A DNA stretch of 64,000 nucleotides from Shewanella donghaensis (GCF_007567505.1 NZ_CP041783.1:1612001-1676000), one strand, 5' to 3'. Shown: positions 45,007 to 55,178, numbered from the stretch's first letter. Made by a program: numbers and translations. Notes: a model not told the origin generated them from the sequence alone.

Positions 45007-45447
45007 TTACTGGTTATTCTGGGGTAAATCAGTTTCACGAGTCGTTACCCTAATTCCACCATGTGGTAGAGGAATAACTTTCACGCCCTGTGTATTTTCG
45101 ATAACCGTATCATTAACGGTCTCTAGCATAGGTGGCGAAACCTCATTAGTATTAGAGCTAACGCCTGGACCTAATGTTAGTGTTATTTGTTCACCATTCG
45201 CCGCCTTTTGGGCTAACGCTTTGGTTTTATCTGGGTGTTTTGTCAACCAAGCGGCGATATCTGCGGCTTGGTCATCTGGCACCATCAACAACACTTGTGA
45301 CGACTTTAATTGCTCAACTTGAAACTGCAAATCTCGCATTTTTTTTGCACTATCAAAATACAAGCTCGCGAATGAAATCACCGCGATCACTAATAAAAAC
45401 ACAACCAACATCTGTTGAGTGCTCATTGAACGACTTGCCTTAGCCAC
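45007..45447 (-). CDS. Hypothetical single-pass membrane protein in the che cluster
   Basis: Protein of 146 residues between cheB and parC. N-terminal membrane helix ([20 protein letters not shown], 12-31), a short coiled coil ([16 protein letters not shown]), and a C-terminal region with [11 protein letters not shown] at its end. I do not recognise a named family. It overlaps the cheB stop by 8 bases, so it is translationally coupled to the chemotaxis genes. A homologue of this size sits in the same slot in related marine bacteria as far as I know; its role could be in polar anchoring, but that is a guess. Confidence 0.75.
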   Translation of the reverse strand: MAKASRSMSTQQMLVVFLLVIAVISFASLYFDSAKKMRDLQFQVEQLKSSQVLLMVPDDQAADIAAWLTKHPDKTKALAQKAANGEQITLTLGPGVSSNTNEVSPPMLETVNDTVIENTQGVKVIPLPHGGIRVTTRETDLPQNNQ

Positions 45448-46564
45448 GAGATGTCTCTTTAAGAATAGCTTCTGCCATATTTTCTAAAGCAATAGAATGA
45501 GTTGAAATACCTGCGGCAGTAACCGCTTGAGGCATACCATACACCACACAACTGGCTTCATCTTGCGCCCATATATTGGCACCGACAGCTTTCAGCATTC
45601 TAGCACCTTCACGGCCATCTGCGCCCATACCGGTAAGTACAACAGCGAGAACATCACTACCGAAGACTTTTGAAGCTGAAGCAAAAGTAATGTCGACACT
45701 AGGTTTATAATTCATGTCAGCATTACCTGCAATCACCTTCAAACGGCCAAGAGAACCACTTCTTTCAACCATTAGTTGCATGCCACCAGGGGCTAAATAA
45801 GCACAACCGGGTTTAAGCACATCTCCACTTTGTGCTTCTTTCACTTCAATTTTACACAAGCTATTCAAACGACTAGCGAATGCTGGCGTAAAAGCAGCAG
45901 GCATGTGTTGTATTAATAAAATTGGATGCGGATAGTTTACTGGAAATGCCGTTAGGATTTTCTGAAGTGCAACAGGCCCGCCTGTTGAGGTGCCGATAAG
46001 CAATGCTTTATATTTCTTGCCACTGGCACGAATCGAAGAAACACTGCTTACAGGCGCAGTTCCAACAACATTTGATGACTTGGTCGATATAGAGGCTCTT
46101 GCAGAACCAAGGCTTGAAGCAGAGTCCGAGCGGGCTGTATTAGCTCTTTGAATCGGTTTATAAAGACGTCTTCGCCCTAATGCTTTCACTCTTTGTTGGA
46201 GTAGCTTTATTGCATCATCTTTATTTGATGCAATATCTTCAAATCGTTTAGGTAAAAAGTCCAATGCACCAGCATCTAAAGCATCAAGTGTTGCTTTAGC
46301 GCCATCATGGGTCAAAGAGGAAAACATCAAAATTGGGATTGGATTGGTCGCCATTATTTTACGGACAGCAGTAATACCATCCATAACGGGCATTTCGATA
46401 TCCATAGTGATAACTTGCGGCTTCAACTTTACAGCCATCTCAATGGCCTCTTGGCCATTGACTGCAACACCAACGACTTCAAGGTCATTGTCTTGATTGA
46501 CAATTTCACTCACGCGGCGTCTGAAGAAGCTTGAATCATCTACAACTAAAACTTTAGTAGCCAT
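45440..46564 (-). CDS. cheB: Chemotaxis response regulator / methylesterase CheB
   Basis: CheB removes methyl groups from (and deamidates) chemoreceptors when phosphorylated by CheA. 374 residues: receiver domain 1-120 with DD at 10-11 and phospho-Asp56 in [13 protein letters not shown]; a Ser/Ala-rich linker; methylesterase domain from about 188 with catalytic Ser in [11 protein letters not shown], His in [17 protein letters not shown] and Asp in [13 protein letters not shown]. It lies 24 bases after cheA. Confidence 0.96.
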   Translation of the reverse strand: MATKVLVVDDSSFFRRRVSEIVNQDNDLEVVGVAVNGQEAIEMAVKLKPQVITMDIEMPVMDGITAVRKIMATNPIPILMFSSLTHDGAKATLDALDAGALDFLPKRFEDIASNKDDAIKLLQQRVKALGRRRLYKPIQRANTARSDSASSLGSARASISTKSSNVVGTAPVSSVSSIRASGKKYKALLIGTSTGGPVALQKILTAFPVNYPHPILLIQHMPAAFTPAFASRLNSLCKIEVKEAQSGDVLKPGCAYLAPGGMQLMVERSGSLGRLKVIAGNADMNYKPSVDITFASASKVFGSDVLAVVLTGMGADGREGARMLKAVGANIWAQDEASCVVYGMPQAVTAAGISTHSIALENMAEAILKETSRG

Positions 46565-46588
46565 TTAATTCCTTAAATATTGGAACTT

Positions 46589-48808
46589 TTAATTTTTACT
46601 TTTGGCGTAATATTTTAATAAGCCCGGTACATCCAGAATAAGTGCAATACCTCCGTCTGAAGTAATGGTTGCACCAGCCATTCCTGGCGTTCCTTGCAAC
46701 ATACTACCTAGCGGTTTAATCACCACTTCCTCTTGACCGATTAGCGCATCGACAACAAATCCTATTTGCATTGTTCCAAGTTGAACAATAACGACATGAC
46801 CCTGTTTTTTGTCACCATGAATTAGATTTGTTTTATTACGATGTAGCCATTGCTCGAGGTAGAACAAGGGAACGGCTTTATCTCTCACAATAACGGTTAA
46901 TTGACCATCGACTACATTGGTTTTAGTTAGATCTAGATGGAATATTTCGTTAACACTTGAAAGTGGTAAAGCAAACACTTGCTTAGCAACATCGACCATC
47001 AACGTTGGCATAATAGCTAATGTCAGAGGCACTTTGATTTCTAATATTGTGCCTTTACCTTGGACTGAATCTATATGCACAGTGCCGTTTAGTTGAGTAA
47101 TGCGGGTTTTTACCACATCCATACCAACTCCACGCCCTGAAATATCAGAGATTTCTACCTTGGTAGAAAAACCCGGAGCGAAAATTAAATTATACGCTTC
47201 GTTATCAGTCATTCTCGATGCAGAATCTTCATCTAACACACCGCGACTGATGGCAATTTCTTTTAATTTTTCAGCATCCATTCCGGCGCCATCATCTTCA
47301 ATTTTGAGAAGAATATGGTCACCTTCTTGACTCGCTGACAGCGTAATTGTACCAGTTCGAGACTTACCACTTGCTTCACGGGTAATTGGCATTTCAATGC
47401 CATGATCAACAGAGTTTCTGACCAAATGGACTAATGGATCGGCAAGTGCTTCAACTAAGTTTTTATCAAGGTCGGTATCTTCACCTACCATGATTAAATC
47501 AATTTCTTTATTCAGTGTTCTTGCTAAATCTCGAACAACCCTTGGGAAGCGACCAAAAACTTTCTTAATAGGCTGCATTCGGGTTTTCATTACTGCGCCT
47601 TGTAAATCGGCAGTAACAAGATCTAAGTTAGCAAGTGCTTTAGACATCTCTTCATCATCACGAGAGATCCCTAAGCTGACTAATCTATTTCTCACCAACA
47701 CTAACTCACCGACCATGTTCATAATCTGATCAAGTCGAGAAGTGTCAACTCTCACCGTTGTTTCACCTTGCGGCATTGCTGACTGTGCTTTAGGCGCTTC
47801 AGCTTTTTTAGCTGCAACTGCAGGAGCCTTAGCAGGCGCAACTGGTTTAGGTGTTACTGATGGAGTTGTTGATGGCGCTGATGCTTTTACTGTGGCAGTT
47901 GCTTGCACTGGCGGAGTACTAGGCTTTACTGCTGCAGGAGTCGATGCTTTAGGCGCTGTAACAGCAGCAGGAGCAGATCCTTTGCCATGTAATTCATCTA
48001 ATAGTTTTTCAAATTCATCATCACTAATATCATCAGAATCTACACTTGGTGCACTGACGACTTCTGCAACAACCTGTGGTTCTGGAACTACTGGTGAATT
48101 TGCGTTAGCTGAGCCATGCAGTTCATCAAGTAGGGCTTCAAATTCATCATCTGTAATTTCATCGCTTGATGTGCTTGCAGCACTCCCTACTGGCTCAGAA
48201 GCAACCTGATTTACAGCGTCTGTGCTGCTTTTAATTGTAGGACTTTTACCTTCCCCATGAAGTGCATCGAGTAATGCCTCGAATTCACTTTCATCGATAT
48301 CATCTATTGAACCTGCAGAATCACTTGGTTCTTCAATGAAATTTGGGGCGATATCGGCAATGGGCTCTTGTGCAACGATAACGTCTTCTACAACCGCGGA
48401 GACTTCAGATGGTAATGGCGCGCCAGAACTCAATAATTTTAAGCGTTGTAAAAGACCAGGATCCGCATCATCTTGTTGCTGACCTTGCTGAGTTTGTGCA
48501 AACATGCTGTTAATTGCATCAACAGCTTGTAAAATGATATCCATTAAATCGGCATTTACTTCACGCTTGCCAGTTCGAAGTAAATCAAACGTATTTTCGG
48601 CTTCGTGACAAACATCGACCATAGGGCCAAGACTTAAAAAGCCTGCTCCACCTTTGACAGTGTGGAAACCTCTAAAGATCGCATTTAGTAAATCACTATC
48701 ATCAGGATTATTTTCAAGAGCGACAAGTTGCTCTTGTAGAAGCTCTAAAATCTCACCAGCTTCAATCAAAAAGTCCTGGAGTATCTCTTCATCAACATCA
48801 AAAGACAT
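46589..48808 (-). CDS. cheA: Chemotaxis histidine kinase CheA
   Basis: CheA phosphorylates CheY and CheB in response to receptor signals. 739 residues: Hpt domain 1-105 with phospho-His49 (FRGFHTVKGGAGFL); a long linker 106-345; dimerisation and kinase domains from about 350 (ETTVRVDTSRLDQIMNMVGE), H-box, N box LVRNSVDHGIE, G boxes EDDGAGMD and GRGVGMDVV; and C-terminal CheW-like regulatory domain 600-739. The classic CheY-binding P2 domain is absent. The linker holds three acidic repeats (169-185, 216-232, 259-275) and then an Ala/Pro-rich stretch. Confidence 0.96.
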   Translation of the reverse strand: MSFDVDEEILQDFLIEAGEILELLQEQLVALENNPDDSDLLNAIFRGFHTVKGGAGFLSLGPMVDVCHEAENTFDLLRTGKREVNADLMDIILQAVDAINSMFAQTQQGQQQDDADPGLLQRLKLLSSGAPLPSEVSAVVEDVIVAQEPIADIAPNFIEEPSDSAGSIDDIDESEFEALLDALHGEGKSPTIKSSTDAVNQVASEPVGSAASTSSDEITDDEFEALLDELHGSANANSPVVPEPQVVAEVVSAPSVDSDDISDDEFEKLLDELHGKGSAPAAVTAPKASTPAAVKPSTPPVQATATVKASAPSTTPSVTPKPVAPAKAPAVAAKKAEAPKAQSAMPQGETTVRVDTSRLDQIMNMVGELVLVRNRLVSLGISRDDEEMSKALANLDLVTADLQGAVMKTRMQPIKKVFGRFPRVVRDLARTLNKEIDLIMVGEDTDLDKNLVEALADPLVHLVRNSVDHGIEMPITREASGKSRTGTITLSASQEGDHILLKIEDDGAGMDAEKLKEIAISRGVLDEDSASRMTDNEAYNLIFAPGFSTKVEISDISGRGVGMDVVKTRITQLNGTVHIDSVQGKGTILEIKVPLTLAIMPTLMVDVAKQVFALPLSSVNEIFHLDLTKTNVVDGQLTVIVRDKAVPLFYLEQWLHRNKTNLIHGDKKQGHVVIVQLGTMQIGFVVDALIGQEEVVIKPLGSMLQGTPGMAGATITSDGGIALILDVPGLLKYYAKSKN
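47984..48304 (-). repeat. Three-fold acidic peptide repeat in the CheA linker
   Basis: Codes for three copies of D-D/E-I-x-D/E-x-EFE-A/K-LLD-x-LHG, spaced 47 and 43 residues (CheA 169-185, 216-232, 259-275), in place of the P2 domain. The region corresponds to the part of Vibrio CheA reported to contact ParP. The three copies differ at the DNA level, so this is an old duplication. Confidence 0.85.
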
Positions 48809-48824
48809 TAAATTTGACTCCTAA

Positions 48825-49562
48825 TTAGAAACCCAGACTTGATAGCAGATCATCAACTTCATCTTGGCCTGTCACAACGTCTTCACGTGTTTCGGCATTT
48901 AAGATAGGGCCTTCTGCTTCAATATTATTTTCTTCAACGACCCGTTCTGAGTCAGCTGCACTTTCGCCAAAGATTGTCAGCATGGAAACTAAATTGCATT
49001 CGACTTCTCTAACTAAATCAATAACACGGCTAATCATTTGCCCAGTCAAATCTTGGAAATCTTGCGCCATCAATATTTGATTTAGCAGCTCTCTTAAGCG
49101 ATTTGAATCATGTTCGCTATGCGACATAATGTGCTGAACATCGTGACATAAGGACTTAAACTCAGTTAAAGATATGTCCCTGCGCATCAATTTGTCCCAC
49201 ATTGGTGTGACCGATTGAATGTTACTAATTATTGTATCGGCCAAAGGCAGACATTCTTCAACTGCATCCATGGTTTTATTTGCAGCTTGCTCTGTCATAT
49301 CAATGACAAAGTTCAATCTTTCTTTTGCGTCAGGTATTTCGGTGTTGGCAAGTTCAGCTAGGCGAGTATCCAACTGAAATTCATTTAATGAGCTGTGTAA
49401 TTGACGAGTCAATTTACCTACTTCATCAAATAACTCTCGTTGGAGAGGCGCTGATAAGTCACGAATGACCTCATCAGCTTGTTCTTGTTTACCATCTTCA
49501 AGCAATTTAACAAGTTGCTGGGCTTGCTCAAGATCGATGAGCCCTATCGTAGCTTCCTGCAT
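48825..49562 (-). CDS. cheZ: Chemotaxis phosphatase CheZ
   Basis: CheZ speeds loss of phosphate from CheY-P. 245 residues, mostly one long helical hairpin; the active-site glutamine is in AQDFQDLTGQMISRVIDLV (about 168-186). The C-terminal 12 residues DEVDDLLSSLGF form the CheY-P-binding peptide. Follows cheY by 14 bases, and cheA follows after 16 bases. Confidence 0.95.
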   Translation of the reverse strand: MQEATIGLIDLEQAQQLVKLLEDGKQEQADEVIRDLSAPLQRELFDEVGKLTRQLHSSLNEFQLDTRLAELANTEIPDAKERLNFVIDMTEQAANKTMDAVEECLPLADTIISNIQSVTPMWDKLMRRDISLTEFKSLCHDVQHIMSHSEHDSNRLRELLNQILMAQDFQDLTGQMISRVIDLVREVECNLVSMLTIFGESAADSERVVEENNIEAEGPILNAETREDVVTGQDEVDDLLSSLGF

Positions 49563-49576
49563 AACTTATCCTTTGC

Positions 49577-49960
49577 TTACGCTAAACGCTCAAAGATTTT
49601 ATCGAGCTTTTCTTTTAACGTTGCTGCTGTGAATGGTTTAACAACATAGCCATTAACACCAGCTTGTGCTGCAGCAATAATTTGCTCACGTTTCGCTTCA
49701 GCTGTTACCATTAACACAGGTAAATGCTTCAATGAATCATCGGCTCTAATTGCCTTTAACAAGTCAATACCTTGCATTCCTGGCATATTCCAATCTGTTA
49801 CAACAAAATCAAAATCACTTTTTTGTAACATCGGTAATGCTGTTGACCCATCATCTGCTTCTTGAGTATTGTTAAATCCCAAGTCTCGCAACAAGTTCTT
49901 AATGATACGTCTCATTGTTGAAAAATCATCAACAATAAGTATCTTCATATTCTTGTCCAA
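49577..49960 (-). CDS. cheY: Chemotaxis response regulator CheY
   Basis: Single receiver domain of 127 residues that binds FliM when phosphorylated and changes motor direction. Acidic pair DD (residues 11-12), phospho-Asp57 region [12 protein letters not shown], Thr in MVTAEAKRE, and Lys in [11 protein letters not shown]. The TTG at 49960 is taken as start because GGAGG stands 6 bases before it; the ATG 4 codons later has only a distant site. Starts 42 bases after fliA. Confidence 0.94.
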   Translation of the reverse strand: MDKNMKILIVDDFSTMRRIIKNLLRDLGFNNTQEADDGSTALPMLQKSDFDFVVTDWNMPGMQGIDLLKAIRADDSLKHLPVLMVTAEAKREQIIAAAQAGVNGYVVKPFTAATLKEKLDKIFERLA

Positions 49961-50001
49961 GGTTTCCTCCGGTGAGCTTCAAACACTGCTCTTATTAGTA
50001 A

Positions 50002-50721
50002 TTATACCTGTGTCCAATGCTTGAGTTTACCTTTGAGTCTTAGCATTGCCTGACTTAATATCTGGCTAACACGCGACTCGCTGACTTCAAGAATGGCACC
50101 GATTTCTTTTAAATTTAATGCTTCGTCATAATATAATGACAAAACTAGCGCATCTCTTTCGGGTAATGTTGTAATGGCTTCTGCTAACGCTGATTTAAAT
50201 TGCGTTTCAGCCAATGAATCATAACTTTCATCATGGGTTAATTCATTGGTTACAATTACATCTTCCGACACCCCTAAATCTTCAATCCCTATGATCTTTC
50301 CTACTGAAACATCGTTTAAAATATGGTGATACTCATCTAGTGACATCTCCAATTTTTCTGCAATTTCAGTATCCCTTGCATCACGCCCTAGATCTTGGCC
50401 TAACTCATCAATAACTTGAGCGACTCTGCGTTGATTGCGATGCACGGAGCGTGGCACCCAGTCGCCACGACGAATTTCATCAATCATTGATCCACGTATA
50501 CGGATCCCAGCAAAGGTTTCAAATTTAGCCCCTTTACTGCCATCAAACTTTGACGATGCTTCCAGTAACCCCATCATCCCTGCTTGTAATAAGTCATCAA
50601 GTTGCACCGATGCAGGCAGCCTTGCCAACATATGATGTGCAATTCTTTTTACCAACGGAGCATACTGTTCAACAATTGAAGTTTTATTATCAAACTGAGT
50701 ATACGCTGCGGCTTTATTCAC
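50002..50721 (-). CDS. fliA: Flagellar sigma factor FliA (sigma-28)
   Basis: Alternative sigma factor for late flagellar and chemotaxis genes. From the GTG at 50721 it has 239 residues (MNKAAAYTQFDNKTSIVEQYAPLVK, the usual start), with AGAGGA 8 bases upstream. Region 2: DDLLQAGMMGLLEASSKFD and FETFAGIRIRGSMIDEIRRGDW; region 4: ALVLSLYYDEALNLKEIGAILEVSESRVSQI. An earlier ATG at 50757 would overlap flhG by 44 bases. It is the sigma factor expected at the sites noted upstream of pomAB and of the FliK-like gene. Confidence 0.95.
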   Translation of the reverse strand: MNKAAAYTQFDNKTSIVEQYAPLVKRIAHHMLARLPASVQLDDLLQAGMMGLLEASSKFDGSKGAKFETFAGIRIRGSMIDEIRRGDWVPRSVHRNQRRVAQVIDELGQDLGRDARDTEIAEKLEMSLDEYHHILNDVSVGKIIGIEDLGVSEDVIVTNELTHDESYDSLAETQFKSALAEAITTLPERDALVLSLYYDEALNLKEIGAILEVSESRVSQILSQAMLRLKGKLKHWTQV

Positions 50722-51595
50722 TCGACGAATCCTCTTGTGACTCTTTACGTTGAACAAGACGTTCTACAAAGAATTCCAAATGCCCACCTGGTTGCTGAGG
50801 CACTGGCCAACTCATAATTTTGTTCGCTAAACCATGATAAGCAATCGCTGCTGGTGACTTTGGATATGCCTCAACAACCAATTTTTGCTTACGAACTGAT
50901 TTGCGTAAATTTTCATCAAATGGCACGGTTGCAACAAGTTCTAAAGCTACATCTAAAAATCTATCTGTTACTTTACTTAGTTTTGCAAATAACTCCATAC
51001 CTTCTCGCAAACTACGCACCATATTTGCAACAATTTTGAAGCGGAACACACCATGCTCACGACTGAGGATTTTTATCAGTGCATAAGCATCTGTTATTGA
51101 TGTCGGTTCATCACAAACTACAATCAATACATCTTGTGAAGCACGAGAGAAACTCAGCACCATATCGGAGATACCGGCTGCAGTATCAACGATTAATATG
51201 TCGAACTGAGTTTTCATTTCACTAAAGGCACGAATTAAGCCAACATGTTGAGCTTGTGTTAGCTCAACCATTGCTTGTGTCCCTGACGTAGCGGGAACAA
51301 TACCAATACCTTTAGGGCCTCTAACAATAATGTCATCCAGTTCAGATTCACCAGATAGAACATGAGATAAATTTTTCTCAGCTCTAATCCCTAGCATCAC
51401 ATCGACGTTAGCGAGTCCTAAATCGGCATCGAGTACTAAAACACGTTTGCCTTTCTCAGCAAGTGCAACTGCGGTATTAATAGACACGCTGGTTTTACCC
51501 ACGCCGCCTTTACCACCACTAACTGCAATTACTTTTACTTTATCGTTATTTGGTTGATTCATCATACGTAAACCACTTGCTTGATCTCGGGTCAT
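50714..51595 (-). CDS. flhG: Flagellar number regulator FlhG (FleN)
   Basis: MinD-type ATPase that limits the number of polar flagella and antagonises FlhF. The start ATG 51595 (MTRDQASGLRMMNQ) follows the flhF stop; longer starts would overlap flhF. Deviant Walker A SGGKGGVGKTSVSINTA near residue 25, Walker A' DADLGLANVDVMLG and Walker B VDTAAGIS. The C-terminal amphipathic helix (LANKIMSW) for membrane binding is present. It overlaps fliA by 8 bases. Confidence 0.93.
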   Translation of the reverse strand: MTRDQASGLRMMNQPNNDKVKVIAVSGGKGGVGKTSVSINTAVALAEKGKRVLVLDADLGLANVDVMLGIRAEKNLSHVLSGESELDDIIVRGPKGIGIVPATSGTQAMVELTQAQHVGLIRAFSEMKTQFDILIVDTAAGISDMVLSFSRASQDVLIVVCDEPTSITDAYALIKILSREHGVFRFKIVANMVRSLREGMELFAKLSKVTDRFLDVALELVATVPFDENLRKSVRKQKLVVEAYPKSPAAIAYHGLANKIMSWPVPQQPGGHLEFFVERLVQRKESQEDSSSE

Positions 51596-51599
51596 ATCT

Positions 51600-52985
51600 T
51601 TACTCGAATGCATAGGCCATGTCATTTGACCACGCAGTGTCATGTGACGTTTGAGGTTTTGTCTCGTTTAATGCTGCTAAAGCTTGTTTTGCTAGCGTAA
51701 GTGTATCAGCAACTTGCATATCTTCAGGAACGCGTTGACCATCTGTTACATAACTCAATGGTAACCCATTTTGTATTAATACACTTAATGCACCAGCAAT
51801 TGATACTGATTCATCTAACTTTGTCAGTATACACCCTGATAATGGGATTCTTTTAAAATGTTCCACAGCATCTTCTAATACTTTTCTTTGAGATGTTGCT
51901 GACATCACTAAATAGCTTCTAATTGGTATTCTAGTGTTTGCCATCAAGTCATCTAACTGTTGATATAGACGTAAATCACGCTGTCCCATACCTGCAGTGT
52001 CAATTAATACTAACTTACGATTCTTAAACTGATAAAGAATTTGTTCTAATTCAGCTAAATCATGTGCTTGTTTAACTGGACAGCCCATTATTTTGCCATA
52101 AGTTGCCAATTGCTCAAAGGCTCCAATGCGATAATGGTCAGTTGTTATCAATGCAACTTGCTCTGGGCCATGATGTGCAGCAAATCTTGCTGCTAATTTA
52201 GCCAGCGATGTTGTCTTTCCCACACCGGTAGGACCAACAAAAGCAACGACACCTCCAGTTCTAACAATATCATCACCTTGGTTATCTAATAAGTTTGCCA
52301 AACTTTGTGGTAAAGCCCTCACTAAATCTGCAGGTGAAAAGTGTTGGCTTAATCCTGATAACTTTGTTGCGACAGCTGGTGAAAACTCAGCTGCGATTAA
52401 CTTACTTTCAAGCATTGCACCGACAGGATCGGTACGCTTTTTTTGTTCTTTCATCAATGATGACACTTGATGGGTTAACAAACCACGTAATGATGCCATC
52501 TCTTCTCTCATTGCTTCCATTTCAGTAGAATGACCTTTTGGGGAAGGTCGAGATGGTTCAACAAATTGTTGTGGTTTTTTGGATTCTTTATAAGCAGGTT
52601 TGCTTGCTTCTAGCTGCTTAGCCCAATCAGGTAGTTCTGGTTCTTCTTGTTGCTGAGTCATTTGCTGTTGCAAACGAATATGTTGTTTCTCTAATAATGC
52701 TTGTAATGAATCTGCCACAGGTGGTGGGCTGACTTTAGTTTGCGCTTTTATTGCTGGCTTGCTCGCACCAATAGATACTTGATCATCGCTTAAATTCATA
52801 AAGCCCGGTACCGGAGAGTTAACAGCCACATCAGCTTTAGGCTCATCGTAGTCAACTGCTGCAACAATTTCTATACCACCAGTTACTTTTTTATTCGACA
52901 TGATTACCGCATCAGAACCCAAAGTCTCTTTAACTTGGGCTAATGCAGAACGCATGTCTTTGGCAAAAAATCGTTTAATCTTCAC
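51600..52985 (-). CDS. flhF: SRP-type GTPase FlhF, polar flagellar placement
   Basis: FlhF marks the pole where the flagellum is built. 461 residues: basic N-terminal B domain (1-60, RFFAKDMRSALAQVKETLG); an N region around 160-245; and the G domain from about 246, with P-loop GPTGVGKTTS at 251-260, DTAGMGQRDLRLYQQL, and TKLDE as G4. It lies between flhA and flhG, the standard polar order. Confidence 0.96.
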   Translation of the reverse strand: MKIKRFFAKDMRSALAQVKETLGSDAVIMSNKKVTGGIEIVAAVDYDEPKADVAVNSPVPGFMNLSDDQVSIGASKPAIKAQTKVSPPPVADSLQALLEKQHIRLQQQMTQQQEEPELPDWAKQLEASKPAYKESKKPQQFVEPSRPSPKGHSTEMEAMREEMASLRGLLTHQVSSLMKEQKKRTDPVGAMLESKLIAAEFSPAVATKLSGLSQHFSPADLVRALPQSLANLLDNQGDDIVRTGGVVAFVGPTGVGKTTSLAKLAARFAAHHGPEQVALITTDHYRIGAFEQLATYGKIMGCPVKQAHDLAELEQILYQFKNRKLVLIDTAGMGQRDLRLYQQLDDLMANTRIPIRSYLVMSATSQRKVLEDAVEHFKRIPLSGCILTKLDESVSIAGALSVLIQNGLPLSYVTDGQRVPEDMQVADTLTLAKQALAALNETKPQTSHDTAWSNDMAYAFE

Positions 52986-53015
52986 TACGCACCTCTTTCA
53001 AACTGAAAGTCATTG

Positions 53016-55115
53016 CTATTGCCCAACTGCAGATACGATTCGTATTTGCTTTTCATCTGGTATTTCTTGGTACGAAATAACCCGTAAATTAGGAATAGTA
53101 TATTTAACAAATCGTGACAAGGTTGATCTAAGCATACCTGATGTCAATAAAATGGCTGGTTGTCCAACCATTTCCTGCTTCTGTGAAGCATCTAATAATG
53201 ACTTCTGCATACGTTCTGCAAGGCCTGGTTCAATATTAGGGCCTTCACCACCTGTCGCTTGCATAGACTTGTGCAACATCTGTTCCAACTCTGGCGCCAA
53301 TGTTATGACAGGGATTTCTAGTTCTGGTCCTGAAATCTCCTGGACAATCATTCGCTTCAACGCAATACGCACTGCCGCTGTTAATACTTCCGTATCGTTA
53401 CTCTTAGTACCGTATTCTAGCAGTGTTTGAACAATAGTTCGTAAATCACGGATAGAAACTCCTTCATTAAGAAGGTTTTGCATCACTTTAACCACAGAGC
53501 CTAATGGCATTATGTCTGGTATAAAGCCATCAACTAATTTAGGTGAATTTTTAGCAAGCATGTCGACTAACTGCTGCACTTCTTCATAGCCCAGTAATTT
53601 CGCCGCATTATTCGTTAGTAATTGGCTAATATGTGTGGCAACAACCGTTGCAGTATCAACAACTGTGTAACCTAATGTTTGTGCATGTTCACGTTGTTCT
53701 GGCGCAATCCACACGGCCTCAAGACCGAAAGCGGGATCCGTTGTCTCAATGCCATCAAGTTTGCCATAAACCTGACCAGGGTTAATTGCCAACTCACAAT
53801 CATGTCTTACTTCAGCTTCACCAACGACAACCCCCATTAAGGATATTTGGTAGCTATTCGGTGACAAATCTAAATTATCGCGAATATGCACTGCTGGTAC
53901 TAAAAAACCCAATTCTTGAGATAGTTTTTTACGTACACCTTTAATGCGGCTTAATAATTCGCCGCCTTGGCTTTTATCTACTAAAGGAATAAGGCGATAG
54001 CCAACCTCAAGTCCAATGGTGTCAACGTGCTGAACATCTTCCCAACTTAACTCTTTAGGTTCTGTATCTTTAACTTCCGCAGGACCTTTTACGGCTTTTT
54101 CAAGTGCGGCTGTTTTATTATCATTATTACGTTTATAAATAAAATAAGCGCTAACCGCTGTTATAACCGCAAATGTTAAGAACGCAAAGTGTGGCATGCC
54201 AGGAACAACACCCATGACAAATAACACTGCCGATGCGATAGCCATCGATTTATGACTATCAAACATCTGGCTGATCATCATTCCGCCCATATCACCAGAT
54301 TCATTTTGGCGTGTGACCATTAACGCTGCAGCAATCGATAACAATAAGCCTGGGATTTGTGCGACTAAACCATCACCAATGGTTAATAAGGTATATATCT
54401 CAACAGCACTGGAGAAATCTAAACCGTGCTGCACCATACCAATAACAAAACCACCTAGAATATTGATAACTAAAATCATGATGCCAGCAATGGCATCACC
54501 TTTTACAAATTTTGAAGCACCATCCATTGCACCGTAAAAATCGGCCTCTTTAGTCACTTCGGCACGACGTACACGCGCTTGCTCTTGCGTTAACGTGCCA
54601 GCGTTTAAGTCAGCATCGATAGCCATTTGTTTGCCAGGCATCGCATCCAAGGTAAAACGGGCACTCACTTCAGAAATACGTCCGGCACCTTTAGTCACAA
54701 CGGCGAAGTTAATAATAATCAGAATTAAGAACACCACTAAACCAACGGCATAGTTACCGCCGATCACTACCGAACCAAATGCTTCAATGACTTTACCAGC
54801 TGCATCGCCGCCGTTATGTCCCTCAAGTAACACGATACGAGTTGATGCAACATTTAATGCTAATCTGAGTAATGTCGCGACAAGTAACACACTAGGAAAC
54901 GCTGCAAAATCTAAAGGGCGATCACTGTAAATTGATACCAGTAAGACAACAAGTGCCAGTGCAATATTGAAAGAAAATAAGATATCGAGTAAGAAAGGTG
55001 GCATTGGTAGTACAACCATACCTAATGCCGCAAGCACTAATAAAGGCGTACCAATACCTTTAAATGAGCTAAACCGAATTTGCTTAGCTTGATCTAGTGC
55101 TACTTTCACATTCAT
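53016..55115 (-). CDS. flhA: Flagellar export gate protein FlhA
   Basis: Major export-gate subunit of the flagellar type III secretion system. 699 residues: eight membrane helices in the first 330, with the FHIPEP region visible as RFTLDAMPGKQMAIDADLNAGTLTQEQARVRR; the large cytosolic chaperone-docking domain from about 360. The gene has a sigma-54-type promoter about 50 bases upstream, separate from flhB. Confidence 0.97.
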   Translation of the reverse strand: MNVKVALDQAKQIRFSSFKGIGTPLLVLAALGMVVLPMPPFLLDILFSFNIALALVVLLVSIYSDRPLDFAAFPSVLLVATLLRLALNVASTRIVLLEGHNGGDAAGKVIEAFGSVVIGGNYAVGLVVFLILIIINFAVVTKGAGRISEVSARFTLDAMPGKQMAIDADLNAGTLTQEQARVRRAEVTKEADFYGAMDGASKFVKGDAIAGIMILVINILGGFVIGMVQHGLDFSSAVEIYTLLTIGDGLVAQIPGLLLSIAAALMVTRQNESGDMGGMMISQMFDSHKSMAIASAVLFVMGVVPGMPHFAFLTFAVITAVSAYFIYKRNNDNKTAALEKAVKGPAEVKDTEPKELSWEDVQHVDTIGLEVGYRLIPLVDKSQGGELLSRIKGVRKKLSQELGFLVPAVHIRDNLDLSPNSYQISLMGVVVGEAEVRHDCELAINPGQVYGKLDGIETTDPAFGLEAVWIAPEQREHAQTLGYTVVDTATVVATHISQLLTNNAAKLLGYEEVQQLVDMLAKNSPKLVDGFIPDIMPLGSVVKVMQNLLNEGVSIRDLRTIVQTLLEYGTKSNDTEVLTAAVRIALKRMIVQEISGPELEIPVITLAPELEQMLHKSMQATGGEGPNIEPGLAERMQKSLLDASQKQEMVGQPAILLTSGMLRSTLSRFVKYTIPNLRVISYQEIPDEKQIRIVSAVGQ

Positions 55116-55162
55116 TGGCGATAAACCTTCTAGTAATTATTTTGACGCTGATACAAGCGAAT

Positions 55163-55178
55163 TGCAATTACTAAGCCA
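55163..55178 (-). promoter_or_regulatory. Sigma-54 promoter upstream of flhA
   Basis: Minus strand TGGCTT-N5-TTGCA, i.e. GG-N10-GC at -24/-12; about 48 bases before flhA. It lies in the 115-base gap after flhB. Confidence 0.72.

Noticed and set aside
47742..48209. A plus-strand frame of 155 codons opposite cheA
   Set aside because: Composition is that of the Ala/Pro-rich linker of CheA read backwards; no ribosome binding site and no similarity.
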